Notes: a model not told the origin generated them from the letters alone. A stretch of 64,000 nt of DNA from Photorhabdus asymbiotica (GCF_003634575.1 NZ_RBLJ01000004.1:682001-746000), one strand, 5' to 3'. Positions 45,459 through 56,879 are shown, numbered from the stretch's first letter. Made by a program: numbers and translations.

Positions 45459-46361
45459 ATGAAGAGAAAAAATACACCAACGCCACATGACGCTGTTTTT
45501 AAACAGTTTTTAAGTCATATTGATACTGCCAGAGACTTCCTGGAGATTCATTTGCCTGCGACATTACGGGCAGTTTGTGATCTGGATACATTACGGTTGG
45601 AATCAGGGTCGTTTATTGAAGACAATCTGCGTGCGCATTATTCCGACATTTTGTATTCATTGAAAACAGCGCAGGGTGAAGGTTATGTGTATTGCGTGAT
45701 CGAGCACCAAAGTTCCCCGGACAAAATGATAGCATTCCGATTAATGCGCTACAGTATTTCAGCAATGCAACGGCATCTGGAGCAGGGACATGAAAAATTG
45801 CCGTTGGTCATTCCGGTGTTGTTCTATCACGGGAAAATACAGCCGTATCCCTGGAGTACCAATTGGCTCGACTGTTTCGATGCTTCGGCCCTGGCGAAGG
45901 AAATCTATTCCGGCGCATTCCCGCTGGTAGATGTGACGATAATCCCGGATGATGAAATCTTGACGCACAAACGGGTCGCGCTACTGGAAATAGTGCAAAA
46001 ACATATCCGACAGCGTGATATGGCGGAATTACTACAAGAGCTGGTTATACTGCTGGCGTATGATTACTATACGGATGAACAGCTAAAAAGCGTGCTAAAC
46101 TACTTATTACAGGCGGGAGATACCGCCGATCCAGAGGGTTTTATCCGGCGGCTGGCAGAACAGTCCCCGAAGTATGAGGAGGTATTGATGACTATAGCGC
46201 AGAAATTGGAGCAGAAAGGACGTCAGGAAGGATTGCAGGAAGGCGAAAAACGGGGGATTATGAAAGTCGCGTGGGCGATGATCGACATGGGTATCGATCG
46301 TGAAACAATAATGAAAACTACTGGGTTGAGCCAGAAAGAACTTGAGCAAATACGCCACTAA
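45459..46361 (+). CDS. rpn: Rpn-family PD-(D/E)XK nuclease (PF04754, recombination-promoting nuclease)
   Basis: 300 residues. The N-terminal two thirds is the Transposase_31/Rpn nuclease domain with the start motif TPHDAVFKQFLS, Asp63 in HYSDILYS, and Glu82/Gln84 in CVIEHQSS as the metal-binding catalytic set. The C-terminal tail has repeated QEG units (KGRQEGLQEGEKRG) and a helical end (MIDMGIDRETIMKTTGLSQKELEQI). E. coli RpnA is a DNA endonuclease, and Rpn proteins were shown to be toxic anti-phage defence proteins inhibited by a short product made from an internal start in the same gene. Such a start is present here (next entry). Intact and full-length. Confidence 0.9.
   Translation: MKRKNTPTPHDAVFKQFLSHIDTARDFLEIHLPATLRAVCDLDTLRLESGSFIEDNLRAHYSDILYSLKTAQGEGYVYCVIEHQSSPDKMIAFRLMRYSISAMQRHLEQGHEKLPLVIPVLFYHGKIQPYPWSTNWLDCFDASALAKEIYSGAFPLVDVTIIPDDEILTHKRVALLEIVQKHIRQRDMAELLQELVILLAYDYYTDEQLKSVLNYLLQAGDTADPEGFIRRLAEQSPKYEEVLMTIAQKLEQKGRQEGLQEGEKRGIMKVAWAMIDMGIDRETIMKTTGLSQKELEQIRH
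46188..46361 (+). CDS. Candidate intragenic RpnS-type short product (C-terminal 57 residues of Rpn)
   Basis: Within rpn, in the same frame, TGAGGAGGT lies four bases before an ATG at 46188. It is the strongest Shine-Dalgarno in the locus and better than that of the full gene. Translation from it gives 57 residues, MTIAQKLEQKG to QIRH, covering the QEG repeats and the helical end. In E. coli the C-terminal product of rpn genes neutralises the full-length nuclease; by analogy this would be the antitoxin. Confidence 0.6.
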   Translation: MTIAQKLEQKGRQEGLQEGEKRGIMKVAWAMIDMGIDRETIMKTTGLSQKELEQIRH

Positions 46362-46424
46362 CTTGTATTGAGAGTTCTTAATCAGCATTCAACGATTCGT
46401 GTTAAAAGAGGATCTTACGGCGAC

Positions 46425-46540
46425 GGGCAGAACAGCCCCCGAAGTATGAGGAGGTACTGATGATAATAGCGCAGAAATTGGAGCAGAAAGGATGCCAGGA
46501 GGGACGTTAGGAAGGATTGCAAGAAGGCCGATGATTGAGT
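46425..46540 (+). pseudogene. Decayed duplicate of the rpn 3' end, including the internal start
   Basis: From GGCAGAACAGCCCCCGAAG onward the DNA repeats the region around 46154-46250 of rpn, including GAGGAGGT and its ATG (46460). The copy reads MIIAQKLEQKGCQEGR and stops at TAG (46508-46510), where intact units have CAG. After that stop the QEG-type repeat continues (GAAGGATTGCAAGAAGGC) before similarity ends. It looks like the end of a second rpn gene or a duplicated RpnS tail broken by a nonsense change. Confidence 0.7.
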
Positions 46541-46803
46541 CAATGCACGAAACGCATAGAAGCGGCACATTTACATTCCAAGCGATAAGACCGAGTCTGA
46601 ATCTACGTGCTTCTGAAATCTCTGTTCTTAAGCAGAACTGAGGTTAAGAACCATTCGACCCGGTGACTCTAACAATATTAGTTACAACATACATTTAAAT
46701 ACACTACCAAAAAATATGTCAGAACAGCTCAAAAACGAAACAAATTGCTATATGAAAACATAGCAAGCCATTACAGGAAAGTAATGGCCTGAATTTGATG
46801 GGA
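46511..46803. other. Intergenic stretch between rpn relic and ydgI
   Basis: About 290 bases. Apart from the tail of the rpn relic and the ydgI terminator hairpin I see nothing. Confidence 0.5.
46767..46788 (-). terminator. ydgI terminator
   Basis: GCCATTAC - AGGAAA - GTAATGGC about 15 bases after the ydgI stop. On the minus strand a T-rich tract follows (TTGCTATGTTTTC). Confidence 0.65.
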
Positions 46804-48195
46804 TTACTTAATTAACAGCCAGATTGCAGGGATTGATGTTATCAGCAATGTGACAATAGCGAGCTTTTCAACCAGATAAAGGTTGTTTTTCTGCGAATTT
46901 TGACTGCGTGCATACAAGAAAACAATAAAACCTGGGGCATAGAGAACGACGGATAATAGTAAATTCATTAAACCAGATGCATAGAGCAGCCATATGCCAT
47001 AAATACAGGCACCAACGGCAACCAGTAATAATCCTTTATTACCACGACGAAAAGCGATCTTTAATAAAAATGCACCAACTAGGAAATAGGGCACTAAAAT
47101 CATCTCTGATGCAATTGCCAGTAATGAATTGTAGTTGCTTCCGTTTAACCAGATAAAAATGAGGGAGAGTTGTACTGCACCATTCGTCAACCACAGGGAA
47201 GATGATGGTGCGTTATTGCTGTTTTGCTGACCAAAAACTTTTGGAAAAGAGCCATGTTGGGAAGCGATAAATGGAACTTCAGCCGCCATGATTGTCCAAC
47301 TCAAATAAGCGCCGCAAACGGAAATAATTAATCCAGCAGCAATAATTATTTCGCCTAAAGGACCAACAAGTCCTACCATCAGATTCGCCATTGATGGATT
47401 ACGTATTTCTGCCAGCTCAGGCCGTGGCATTAACCCAAGAGAGAGTAGGGTAACTAATATGTATATTCCCAATGCAGTGATGACGGCTAGCATGGTGGCA
47501 ATACCAACATCGGCGCGTTTTTTCGCTCTGGCTGAAACTACAACTGCACCTTCGATCCCAATAAACACCCAAAGGGTGATTAACATAGTGTCTTTTACTT
47601 GTTGCCAGACAGGAACACCCAGATCAATACCTTTAAAGTCAAGATTAAAGACATCCATCTTAAATGCTATCGCAGCAAGAATGATGAAAGCACCTAAAGG
47701 GAGTAATTTTGCCATTGTTGCTAGTTTATTGATTCCTGCTGCGGTTTGAACACCACGAAGTACCAGCCAGTGTACAAACCAGAGTAGAATAGATTCTCCT
47801 AACAGGGACTGCCAGGTATTACCGTCACCAAAAACGACTACCCCCTCTTTATCAGTAAAAAAGCTCAGTGCGGCAAAAACGATGACCAGATAGGAAACAT
47901 TGGCAACTACGGCACATAGCCAATATCCCCAGGCAGAACAGAAACCTATTAATTCACCAAAGCCTTCTTTGGCATAAGTGAAAATTCCGCCATCAAGATC
48001 TGGGCGAAGGCGGGAGAGAAGTAACAATGTGGTAGCCAGAAATAGGATACCGACACCTGTTATTCCCCAACCGATTATTAACGCTGCTGGGCTGGCAACT
48101 TCGGCCATATTCTGCGGTAGGCTGAAAACACCAGCACCGACCATAGAGCTGAGTACCAGGGCAGTAAGCGCTGTGAGACCTAGTTTTTTTTCCAA
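46804..48195 (-). CDS. ydgI: YdgI, putative arginine/ornithine-type APC antiporter
   Basis: 463 residues from a TTG at 48195, chosen because AGGAACATATC then serves as ribosome site and E. coli YdgI begins EKKLGLSALTALVLSSM at the same point. About twelve transmembrane helices of the APC superfamily, with the first-helix signature SSMVGAGVFSLPQNMAEVASPAAL and GGIFTYAKEGFGELIGF. It is predicted to exchange basic amino acids across the inner membrane. In E. coli ydgI lies directly next to ydgH and pntAB; here stlCDE separate them. Confidence 0.92.
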   Translation of the reverse strand: MEKKLGLTALTALVLSSMVGAGVFSLPQNMAEVASPAALIIGWGITGVGILFLATTLLLLSRLRPDLDGGIFTYAKEGFGELIGFCSAWGYWLCAVVANVSYLVIVFAALSFFTDKEGVVVFGDGNTWQSLLGESILLWFVHWLVLRGVQTAAGINKLATMAKLLPLGAFIILAAIAFKMDVFNLDFKGIDLGVPVWQQVKDTMLITLWVFIGIEGAVVVSARAKKRADVGIATMLAVITALGIYILVTLLSLGLMPRPELAEIRNPSMANLMVGLVGPLGEIIIAAGLIISVCGAYLSWTIMAAEVPFIASQHGSFPKVFGQQNSNNAPSSSLWLTNGAVQLSLIFIWLNGSNYNSLLAIASEMILVPYFLVGAFLLKIAFRRGNKGLLLVAVGACIYGIWLLYASGLMNLLLSVVLYAPGFIVFLYARSQNSQKNNLYLVEKLAIVTLLITSIPAIWLLIK

Positions 48196-49208
48196 AGATA
48201 TGTTCCTAAAATGACACAAACTGCATTGTTAGCCAGTTCATTACCCTGATCAAACAGATGAATTGGGTATTGGGTTTTCATCGCGTCCAAGCTGTACAGA
48301 ACGGAAAAACAGACTGGTTAAACCTAGAATAGAGGGCGATTCTACGGAGGGTGTGGGTTAGATGCAATGGTTTTCTATGCAAATTACCATAAAATTTATG
48401 CACTGATTGATGATGGTTAAAGAGCAATGCTATCTAGATAATTTACTCTTATACCCAATAGATTTTGAGTTGCAGTGCGGCGGCAAGTGAACGCATCCTC
48501 AAACTTGAAGGATGAAGGGGATATAAACTTATATGAATAATTTTTGTAATGTTGATTATTGTGTCAAGAGAAATAAATGATAAGTGTAAAGAATATTGAT
48601 TATTATTACTAATAAAGTATTTTTTATTTTAATTTTTCAATCGATATCAAAGTTTAATGAAAATGATTGAGGCGGACATAGTTTTCCTCTTTGATTTTTA
48701 TTTTGTTATGTAATATTTCTATTGAGAAATAATAATTTCAAGTTTATATATCAATTTGTCAAATTAATTCATTGAACATTGCCAGGTAATAATATTTTAA
48801 TTTTGATTAAATAAAAAACAATTTTATTTATTATCTTGTTGATTTTATTGGTGAGTTTTTTTTGATTTTAATTGATTTTGTTAATTTTAGACTGAAGTTA
48901 ATATATTTTTATCAACTATTTTTAGAGGTGACAAATTAATTTTCGTCAATGTGACATAAAACTATTATTATATAAAAATAAAAAAATCATGTTGACAACG
49001 ACCACTTTGATTTATATTGTTTGTGAAAATATTAATCTGTCATTTATTATCCCATTTTCTTGTATATGTTTTTAATTTTCAGGAATGATTATATGTACAT
49101 ATGCCAAAAAAAAATTCCGGGTAGTTAGGGGATATTTGCTATTAAAATGATTGTCTTTTAGGTGCCGATAAGTGGCTCAGTATTAAATACCCATAAAGGT
49201 TAGAACAT
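48196..49208. promoter_or_regulatory. AT-rich stl upstream region
   Basis: About 1 kb between the divergent ydgI and stlC. It includes one short ERIC (48450-48525) and then nearly 680 bases of very AT-rich DNA (48526-49208) without a supported ORF. Such DNA is typical for H-NS-silenced or LysR-regulated secondary-metabolite promoters; the stilbene genes should be driven from here. Confidence 0.5.
48450..48525 (+). repeat. Short, degraded ERIC element (76 bp)
   Basis: Both ERIC ends are recognisable (TATACCCAATAGATTTTGAG, CTTGAAGGATGAAGGGGATA); the central palindrome and part of the right arm are missing. Confidence 0.78.
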
Positions 49209-50153
49209 ATGAAACGTGTTCTGGTGGTGTCATATTCTCAAAGTGGTCAATTGAACGAGGTGATAAAAAACTTAATTGCACCTCTGCATGAATCGGATGA
49301 AATATACATTCGTGAAGTTATTGTGAAACCGATTCCAGAATTCCCATTTCCCTGGTCGTTTTCTGAATTTGTTGATGCTTTTCCAGAAACAGTGCAGTTG
49401 CATTCACCTGAAATAGCTCCTTTACATCTGGAAGACGAAGAACCTTTTGACTTAGTGATATTAGGCTATCAGGTTTGGTTTTCATCTCCATCTCCTCCAA
49501 TAGTCGCGTTCCTTAAGAGTAAAGAGGGAAAACGGCTACTTAATGGCAAACCGGTAGTAACGGTTGTTGCTTGCCGAAACCTGTGGTTGATGGCTCAAGA
49601 AACGGTCAAAAAACTCTTGCATGAAAATGGCGCGTATTTACGCGACAACGTGGCCTTTATTGATAAAGTGAATTTTTTTATCACATTGTTCACAACCCCT
49701 ATGTGGTTAATGACAGGAAAAAAACAACCGATTTCTAGTTTGCCGCCAGCAGGAGTGTCAAAGGAAGATATTCAAGGAGCTAAACGTTTTGGGGATGCGT
49801 TGCTAATAGCACTTAAAGAGGATAAAGAGAAAGTTGATGCCCCAATGTTGAAAGGCTTAGGGGCGGTGTCTGTCGACCAATCTTTGATTTTCGGTGAACA
49901 TGCTATACATCGGGGATTTGGATTTTGGTCCGGGTTTATTTACCGTGTAGGCAAGAGGGGAAAATGGGTAAGGCGTTCTTTATTGACTTTGTTTGTGATC
50001 TATTTGGTATTAATGGTGTTGGTTGTTTTGCCCATTTCAATGGTTATTCGCCGTTTACTTACAGTATTGCTTAAAAAACGTCTTAATGAATTACAAAAAT
50101 ACTATGAACAACCATCTGGTTCTGCCCGCTATGATAATAAAGGAGATAGATAA
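49209..50153 (+). CDS. stlC: StlC/DarA-type flavodoxin-like aromatase of stilbene synthesis
   Basis: 314 residues. The N-terminal part is a flavodoxin-like domain (KRVLVVSYSQSGQLNEVIKNL with the FMN phosphate loop SYSQSGQ; LVILGYQVWFSSPSPPIVAFL; VVTVVACRNLW). The C-terminal part has one strong transmembrane helix (about 258-280) and a basic tail. This is the family annotated as dialkylresorcinol condensing enzyme DarA, proposed to oxidise or aromatise the ring intermediate. In Photorhabdus its homologue is part of stlCDE, making isopropylstilbene from cinnamoyl-CoA and a branched beta-ketoacyl-ACP. First gene of the set, five bases before stlD. Confidence 0.85.
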   Translation: MKRVLVVSYSQSGQLNEVIKNLIAPLHESDEIYIREVIVKPIPEFPFPWSFSEFVDAFPETVQLHSPEIAPLHLEDEEPFDLVILGYQVWFSSPSPPIVAFLKSKEGKRLLNGKPVVTVVACRNLWLMAQETVKKLLHENGAYLRDNVAFIDKVNFFITLFTTPMWLMTGKKQPISSLPPAGVSKEDIQGAKRFGDALLIALKEDKEKVDAPMLKGLGAVSVDQSLIFGEHAIHRGFGFWSGFIYRVGKRGKWVRRSLLTLFVIYLVLMVLVVLPISMVIRRLLTVLLKKRLNELQKYYEQPSGSARYDNKGDR

Positions 50154-50157
50154 GTAA

Positions 50158-51306
50158 ATGAGTAATAACGTTTATATCACTAAAGTTTCCGCTTTTATGC
50201 CGGGAAACCCAATAGATAATGATACAATGGAATCTGTCCTTGGTTTTGTTAATAACAAACCATCAAGATCTCGTCATATAGTACTGCGTAATAATGGTAT
50301 CAAGTATCGCCATTATGCACTGGACCCGGAAACGGGTGAGGCAACCTACTCAAGTGCCCAATTAGCGGCTGAAGCAGTAAAAGGTTTGGTTGATGAACAC
50401 TTTTCTTTAGATGATATGCAAAGTCTGGCAGCAGGTTCTGCTATCCCAGATCAGATCATACCGGGTCATGCCGTTATGGTTCATGGTGAACTGAAGAATG
50501 AACCTTGTGAAATTGTTTCAACTTCAGGCTCTTGTCTTGTGGGCATGACAGCGATGAAATATGCTTATTTGTCTGTTCTCTCGGGAACGACAAGTAATGC
50601 GGTGGCCGCAGCATCGGAAATAAGTTCATCTGTACTGCATGCGCGTAACTTCCAAAATGAAAGTGAAACTCGGGTTGCAGAATTGGAACTGCGTCCTGAA
50701 ATTGCTTTTGAGAAAGATTTTCTGCGTTGGATGCTTTCTGATGGCGCTGGTGCTGTTTTGCTTGAAAATAAACCACGGGCTGATGGTATTTCGTTACGAA
50801 TTGATTGGATAGACACGTACTCTTTTGCAAATGAGCTAGATACATGTATGTATGCTGGTGCAGAAAAATTAGCGGATGGCAGTTTAAAAGGTTGGGCACA
50901 AATGAATCCGGCTGATTGGCTTGCCTATTCTGTTTTCTGTATCAAACAAGATGTTAGACACTTAAATGAGCGGGTTGTTAAATATACGCTTAGTGAACCT
51001 TTGAGAAGAAGTGTAGAGAAGCGTAATTTATCAGCAGATTCCATTGATTGGTTCTTACCTCATATATCATCTGAATATTTCCGCATGAAAATGTCAGCAG
51101 GTCTTGATGATATTAATTTCAGTATTGATCAGGACCGTTGGTTTACTAACTTAACGACTAAAGGGAATACTGGATCGGTTTCTATTTATATCATGCTGGA
51201 TGAACTTATTAATTCGGGTAAACTGAAAAAAGATCAGCGTCTTTTATGTTATATCCCTGAAAGTGCCCGATTCTCCGGGGCGTTCATGCACCTAACTGTT
51301 GTGTAA
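50158..51306 (+). CDS. stlD: StlD/DarB-type ketosynthase (KAS III-like) forming the stilbene ring
   Basis: 382 residues of the thiolase fold, KAS III-like. The active-site Cys126 lies in [16 protein letters not shown], the His in [10 protein letters not shown] (about 300) and the Asn in [14 protein letters not shown] (about 340), completing the Cys-His-Asn triad. DarB/StlD enzymes condense an aromatic or polyene thioester with a beta-ketoacyl thioester and cyclise it to a cyclohexanedione. Starts five bases after stlC with AAAGGAGATAG overlapping. Two ERIC copies follow before stlE. Confidence 0.9.
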   Translation: MSNNVYITKVSAFMPGNPIDNDTMESVLGFVNNKPSRSRHIVLRNNGIKYRHYALDPETGEATYSSAQLAAEAVKGLVDEHFSLDDMQSLAAGSAIPDQIIPGHAVMVHGELKNEPCEIVSTSGSCLVGMTAMKYAYLSVLSGTTSNAVAAASEISSSVLHARNFQNESETRVAELELRPEIAFEKDFLRWMLSDGAGAVLLENKPRADGISLRIDWIDTYSFANELDTCMYAGAEKLADGSLKGWAQMNPADWLAYSVFCIKQDVRHLNERVVKYTLSEPLRRSVEKRNLSADSIDWFLPHISSEYFRMKMSAGLDDINFSIDQDRWFTNLTTKGNTGSVSIYIMLDELINSGKLKKDQRLLCYIPESARFSGAFMHLTVV

Positions 51307-51326
51307 ATATATAATATTATCAATGA

Positions 51327-51453
51327 CATACTAAATGGATTTCAAGGTGCATCGCGACGGCAAGGGAGCGAATCCCCGGGAGCATAAATAACTCTGTAAC
51401 CGGGGTGAGTGAGTGCAGCCAACAAAGAGGCAACTTGAAAGATAACGGGTATA
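51327..51453 (+). repeat. ERIC element (127 bp, left end diverged)
   Basis: Left end reads CATACTAAATGG instead of TATACCCTATGG; otherwise complete. Shares TA with the next copy. Confidence 0.9.
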
Positions 51454-51578
51454 TACCCCATGGATTTCAAGATGCATCGCGACGGCAAGGGAGCGAATCC
51501 CCAGGAGCATAGATGACTATGTGACTGGGGTGAGTAAGTGCAGCCAACAAAGAGGCAACTTGAAAGATAACGGGTATA
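51452..51578 (+). repeat. ERIC element (127 bp), head-to-tail with previous
   Basis: Full-length copy in the same orientation, joined at the terminal TA like the tandem pair after zwf. Confidence 0.93.
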
Positions 51579-51630
51579 AATGGGGAAACAATAAGTTTCC
51601 CCGTGTATTAGTACATTAGGAAAATATAGC

Positions 51631-51873
51631 GTGGAAAATTTAGAGAATCATGTTAAAAGCGTTGTTGCAGAACAACTTGGAATACCCGAAGCCCAGATTC
51701 TTACCACACAGACATTTGAGGAATTGGGAGCCGATTCGTTAGACAATGTTGAGCTGATCATGGCTCTGGAAGAGCGTTTCGGGATAACTATTGATGATTC
51801 AGAAGCGGAAGAAATGGTGACGATACAAAACGCCATTGATTGTATTCGTATGAAGCTAGAATCTGCTAGCTAA
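51631..51873 (+). CDS. stlE: StlE/DarC-type acyl carrier protein
   Basis: 80 residues, GTG start (AGGAAAATATAGC upstream). Acyl carrier protein fold with the phosphopantetheine site Ser36 in ELGADSLDNVELIMALEERF. It carries the branched beta-ketoacyl chain supplied to the StlD ketosynthase. The acidic helix II is typical for ACPs. Confidence 0.92.
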   Translation: MENLENHVKSVVAEQLGIPEAQILTTQTFEELGADSLDNVELIMALEERFGITIDDSEAEEMVTIQNAIDCIRMKLESAS

Positions 51874-51894
51874 GAATTTGATTATCCTTCAGTA

Positions 51895-51929
51895 AAAAAG
51901 GCACATATAATTACCATGTGTGCCTTTTT
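51895..51929. terminator. Bidirectional terminator between stlE and ydgH
   Basis: AAAAAGGCACA ... TGTGCCTTTTT, an 11-bp stem with A and T tracts on either side, between two convergent genes. Confidence 0.85.
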
Positions 51930-51944
51930 CTCAGGTTGAATGGG

Positions 51945-52898
51945 TTATTTGAATAGATCTGCACTAATAGTAGAAGTTCCACCACTAGATTGCCATTCAC
52001 GAGTGATGTGATAATACTTAGCGCCTTTAGCTGCCGCACGTTTGGCAACTTCATAGGAAACATCAGTCATGCTGTTGTAGTAACCTGAAAAAGTGATGGA
52101 ATCGAAAGGTACCATCTGAGCAGCACTGATTTTATTTAATTCCTGGATTTTCGTACCATCGGGAAGAGTGACGGTGTAACGCTCACCTTTAGAATATTGA
52201 GTTTCAAAGAAACGACCAACAGAATTACTGGTTGATGTTGAAGAGGCTAAACCTGGAATTTCCACCTTTTTAGCCACGTCGCCGCCAGCAGCCAGTGCAG
52301 CACGTCCTGAGTCTGAATCAGCCGGGATAACTGCTTCATCAGCCTGAATTTGGCGTTTGGGGGCATCTGCTTTGTAAACATAAGCTGTCACTGTTTGATT
52401 GCCACCGTCATTGGTTGAAAACTGACGCACAATAAAGAAAGAATCAGCACTTTTTTTCTTTGCTGCTTTTGCAATAGCTTCATTCAAATCTGGTTCACTG
52501 GAATAAAAGCCACTGACGGTCACAGTATCGAATGGTTCCAGTGTAACGGCTTCTGTTTTGGGTAATTCTTTAATACCACGGAATAGGCGATATTTAGTTA
52601 AGTTGTCAGATTTCTCTGCATCTTTGTGATACAAGTCGGCTACAACGCGTAGGTTGCCGCTATTATTCAGATCGTCAAGGCTCTGGATATAGAACCCATC
52701 TGCTCCCATTTTATCTGCTCGACGGGAAACGGCATCGGCAGCTTCATAAATAGCATTAAAGGGACCTGTCACTGTAATACGTTTAAACGGTTTCAGTTCT
52801 GCTGCTTTCTCCGGGGATAATTCCTGAGCTGCTTGAGCAGTGGTAATACTAGTTAATGAGAGCACCGCGACTGCGATGATCGTTGTTTTCAGCTTCAT
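51945..52898 (-). CDS. ydgH: YdgH, triple DUF1471 (YdgH/BhsA/McbA) periplasmic protein
   Basis: 317 residues: signal peptide (cleavage after AQAA) and three repeated DUF1471 domains, each starting with a FKRITVTGPFNA / FDTVTVSGFYSS / FDSITFSGYYNS motif followed by an ADKMGADGFYI-type helix and strand. Length and the three repeats match E. coli YdgH. Envelope stress-associated; precise role unclear. It is divergent from pntA, as in E. coli. Confidence 0.93.
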   Translation of the reverse strand: MKLKTTIIAVAVLSLTSITTAQAAQELSPEKAAELKPFKRITVTGPFNAIYEAADAVSRRADKMGADGFYIQSLDDLNNSGNLRVVADLYHKDAEKSDNLTKYRLFRGIKELPKTEAVTLEPFDTVTVSGFYSSEPDLNEAIAKAAKKKSADSFFIVRQFSTNDGGNQTVTAYVYKADAPKRQIQADEAVIPADSDSGRAALAAGGDVAKKVEIPGLASSTSTSNSVGRFFETQYSKGERYTVTLPDGTKIQELNKISAAQMVPFDSITFSGYYNSMTDVSYEVAKRAAAKGAKYYHITREWQSSGGTSTISADLFK

Positions 52899-54818
<1,920 letters not shown>

Positions 54819-54828
54819 GGGGTAATTT

Positions 54829-56217
54829 ATGTCGAGTGGAGTAGTTACAGCGGCATATATTGTTGCCGCTATCTTATTTATTTTTAGTCTTGCAGGCTTG
54901 TCTCGTCATGAAAGCTCCAAGCGTGGGAATATTTTTGGTATTACCGGGATGGCAATTGCATTGATTGCGACTATCTTCGGGCCAGATACCGGAAGTGTTG
55001 TTTGGGTTATTCTAGCGATGGTGGTCGGTGCGGTTATTGGTATTCGCTTGGCAAATAAAGTTGAAATGACTGAAATGCCAGAGTTAGTCGCAATCTTGCA
55101 CAGCTTTGTTGGTTTAGCCGCCGTATTAGTCGGTTTTAATAGCTTTATTGCTCACGATAGTTTTGTTGAACCGGTGATGGAAAATATCCATTTGACAGAA
55201 GTATTCCTGGGGGTTTTCATCGGTGCAGTCACCTTCACCGGTTCTGTTGTCGCATTTGGTAAGTTGTGTGGAAAAATTTCTTCTAAGCCGTTGATGTTGC
55301 CAAATCGTCATAAATTGAACCTTGCGGCGTTAGTTATCTCTTTTGTATTGCTAATTACCTTTGTGAAAACGGAAAGTACCGGTTTACAAGTGTTCACACT
55401 GTTGATCATGACGGCAATTGCCCTGGCATTTGGTTGGCATTTGGTGGCTTCTATCGGTGGTGCAGATATGCCGGTGGTAGTTTCAATGTTGAACTCTTAT
55501 TCAGGTTGGGCAGCGGCAGCAGCCGGTTTCATGCTGAGCAATGATTTACTGATTGTCACCGGTGCGTTGGTAGGTTCTTCGGGGGCGATTCTGTCTTACA
55601 TCATGTGTAAGGCAATGAATCGCTCTTTTGTCAGTGTTATCGCCGGTGGGTTTGGTACTGATGGTTCTTCAACCGGTGATGATCAGGAGATGGGAGAATA
55701 CCGCGAAACCACGGCTGAAGAAGTTGCTGAGCTACTGAAAAATTCAACTTCTGTCATTATCACACCGGGGTATGGTATGGCTGTTGCGCAGGCACAGTAC
55801 CCGGTACATGACATTACCGCCAAACTACGTGAAAAGGGGATTAAGGTCCGTTTTGGTATCCATCCCGTTGCGGGACGTCTGCCGGGACATATGAATGTGC
55901 TGTTGGCTGAAGCAAAAGTTCCTTACGACGTTGTTCTGGAAATGGATGAAATCAATGATGATTTCTCTGATACCGATATCGTACTGGTCATTGGAGCCAA
56001 CGACACCGTTAACCCAGCGGCACAAGAAGATCCGAACAGCCCAATTGCTGGTATGCCCGTTCTGGAAGTCTGGAAAGCACAAAATGTTGTTGTGTTCAAA
56101 CGCTCTATGAACACAGGTTACGCCGGTGTGCAAAACCCATTGTTCTTTAAAGACAATAGCCAGATGTTGTTCGGTGATGCGAAGGCAAGTGTAGAAGCAA
56201 TCTTGCGTGCATTGTGA
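54829..56217 (+). CDS. pntB: NAD(P) transhydrogenase subunit beta
   Basis: 462 residues. About nine N-terminal transmembrane helices (including [15 protein letters not shown]) and the C-terminal NADP(H)-binding domain III with [38 protein letters not shown] and [13 protein letters not shown]. It follows pntA by ten bases; together they form the proton-translocating transhydrogenase. Confidence 0.97.
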   Translation: MSSGVVTAAYIVAAILFIFSLAGLSRHESSKRGNIFGITGMAIALIATIFGPDTGSVVWVILAMVVGAVIGIRLANKVEMTEMPELVAILHSFVGLAAVLVGFNSFIAHDSFVEPVMENIHLTEVFLGVFIGAVTFTGSVVAFGKLCGKISSKPLMLPNRHKLNLAALVISFVLLITFVKTESTGLQVFTLLIMTAIALAFGWHLVASIGGADMPVVVSMLNSYSGWAAAAAGFMLSNDLLIVTGALVGSSGAILSYIMCKAMNRSFVSVIAGGFGTDGSSTGDDQEMGEYRETTAEEVAELLKNSTSVIITPGYGMAVAQAQYPVHDITAKLREKGIKVRFGIHPVAGRLPGHMNVLLAEAKVPYDVVLEMDEINDDFSDTDIVLVIGANDTVNPAAQEDPNSPIAGMPVLEVWKAQNVVVFKRSMNTGYAGVQNPLFFKDNSQMLFGDAKASVEAILRAL

Positions 56218-56239
56218 TTTCTTATCATTAATAGCTTAT

Positions 56240-56272
56240 AAACCCCACGTAAATATTTTGTGGGGTTTTAAT
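56240..56272 (+). terminator. pntAB terminator
   Basis: AAACCCCAC - GTAAATATTTT region - GTGGGGTTT followed by TTAATTT, 23 bases after the pntB stop; a typical rho-independent terminator. Confidence 0.85.
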
Positions 56273-56443
56273 TTAGCAAAATAATAAATTTCCACATGCA
56301 TGGTCGAAAACACCATAGTTATTACCCAATATTTCATAAGAAAGTAAAATATATGTCACATAAATGATGACAGCATGTGGAAAATATTTTTATTTCATCA
56401 TAATTTAATGAATGGCAATAGAAGTACTTGGATGATAATAAGT

Positions 56444-56570
56444 TATACCCAATAGATTTCAAGATGCATCGCGACGGCAGGGGAGCGAATCCCCGGGAGC
56501 ATAGATAACTCTGTGACCGGGGTGAGTGAGTGTAGCCAACAAAGAGGCAACTTGAAAGATAACAGGTATA
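56444..56570 (+). repeat. ERIC element (127 bp)
   Basis: Full-length copy between pntB and the biosynthetic cluster. Confidence 0.93.
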
Positions 56571-56752
56571 AAGGAATTAACCAATATATTCAGTCAGAGC
56601 GCATTTAGGCTTATTTATGGCTTATATATTAAATTCGGATTTTTAATAATATTGGTATTAATTTGGTTTGTTTATTTTGGTTTTAGGTTGCCGATAACCT
56701 AATGGCGGTAGCGTACTTTTTTATATAATTCCCCAATGTCATATATACCCAA

Positions 56753-56879
56753 TATACCCTATGGATTTCAAGATGCATCGCGACGGCAAGGGAGCGAATC
56801 CCCGGGAGCATAGCGAACTATGTGACCGTGGTGAGTGAGTGCAGCCAACAAAGAGGCAACTTGAAAGATGACGGGTATA
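56753..56879 (+). repeat. ERIC element (127 bp) next to an ERIC end fragment
   Basis: Full-length copy 39 bases before the inositol phosphate synthase gene. It is immediately preceded by TATACCCAA (56745-56753), an ERIC left-end fragment, as if inserted into an older element whose remainder was lost. Confidence 0.9.

Larger units (their letters stand above)
51307..51630. other. stlD-stlE gap filled by two ERIC elements
   Basis: A 324-base gap inside the stl locus, of which about 250 bases are two tandem ERIC copies (annotated separately). stlE may be read through the ERIC hairpins or from its own weak promoter. Confidence 0.6.
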
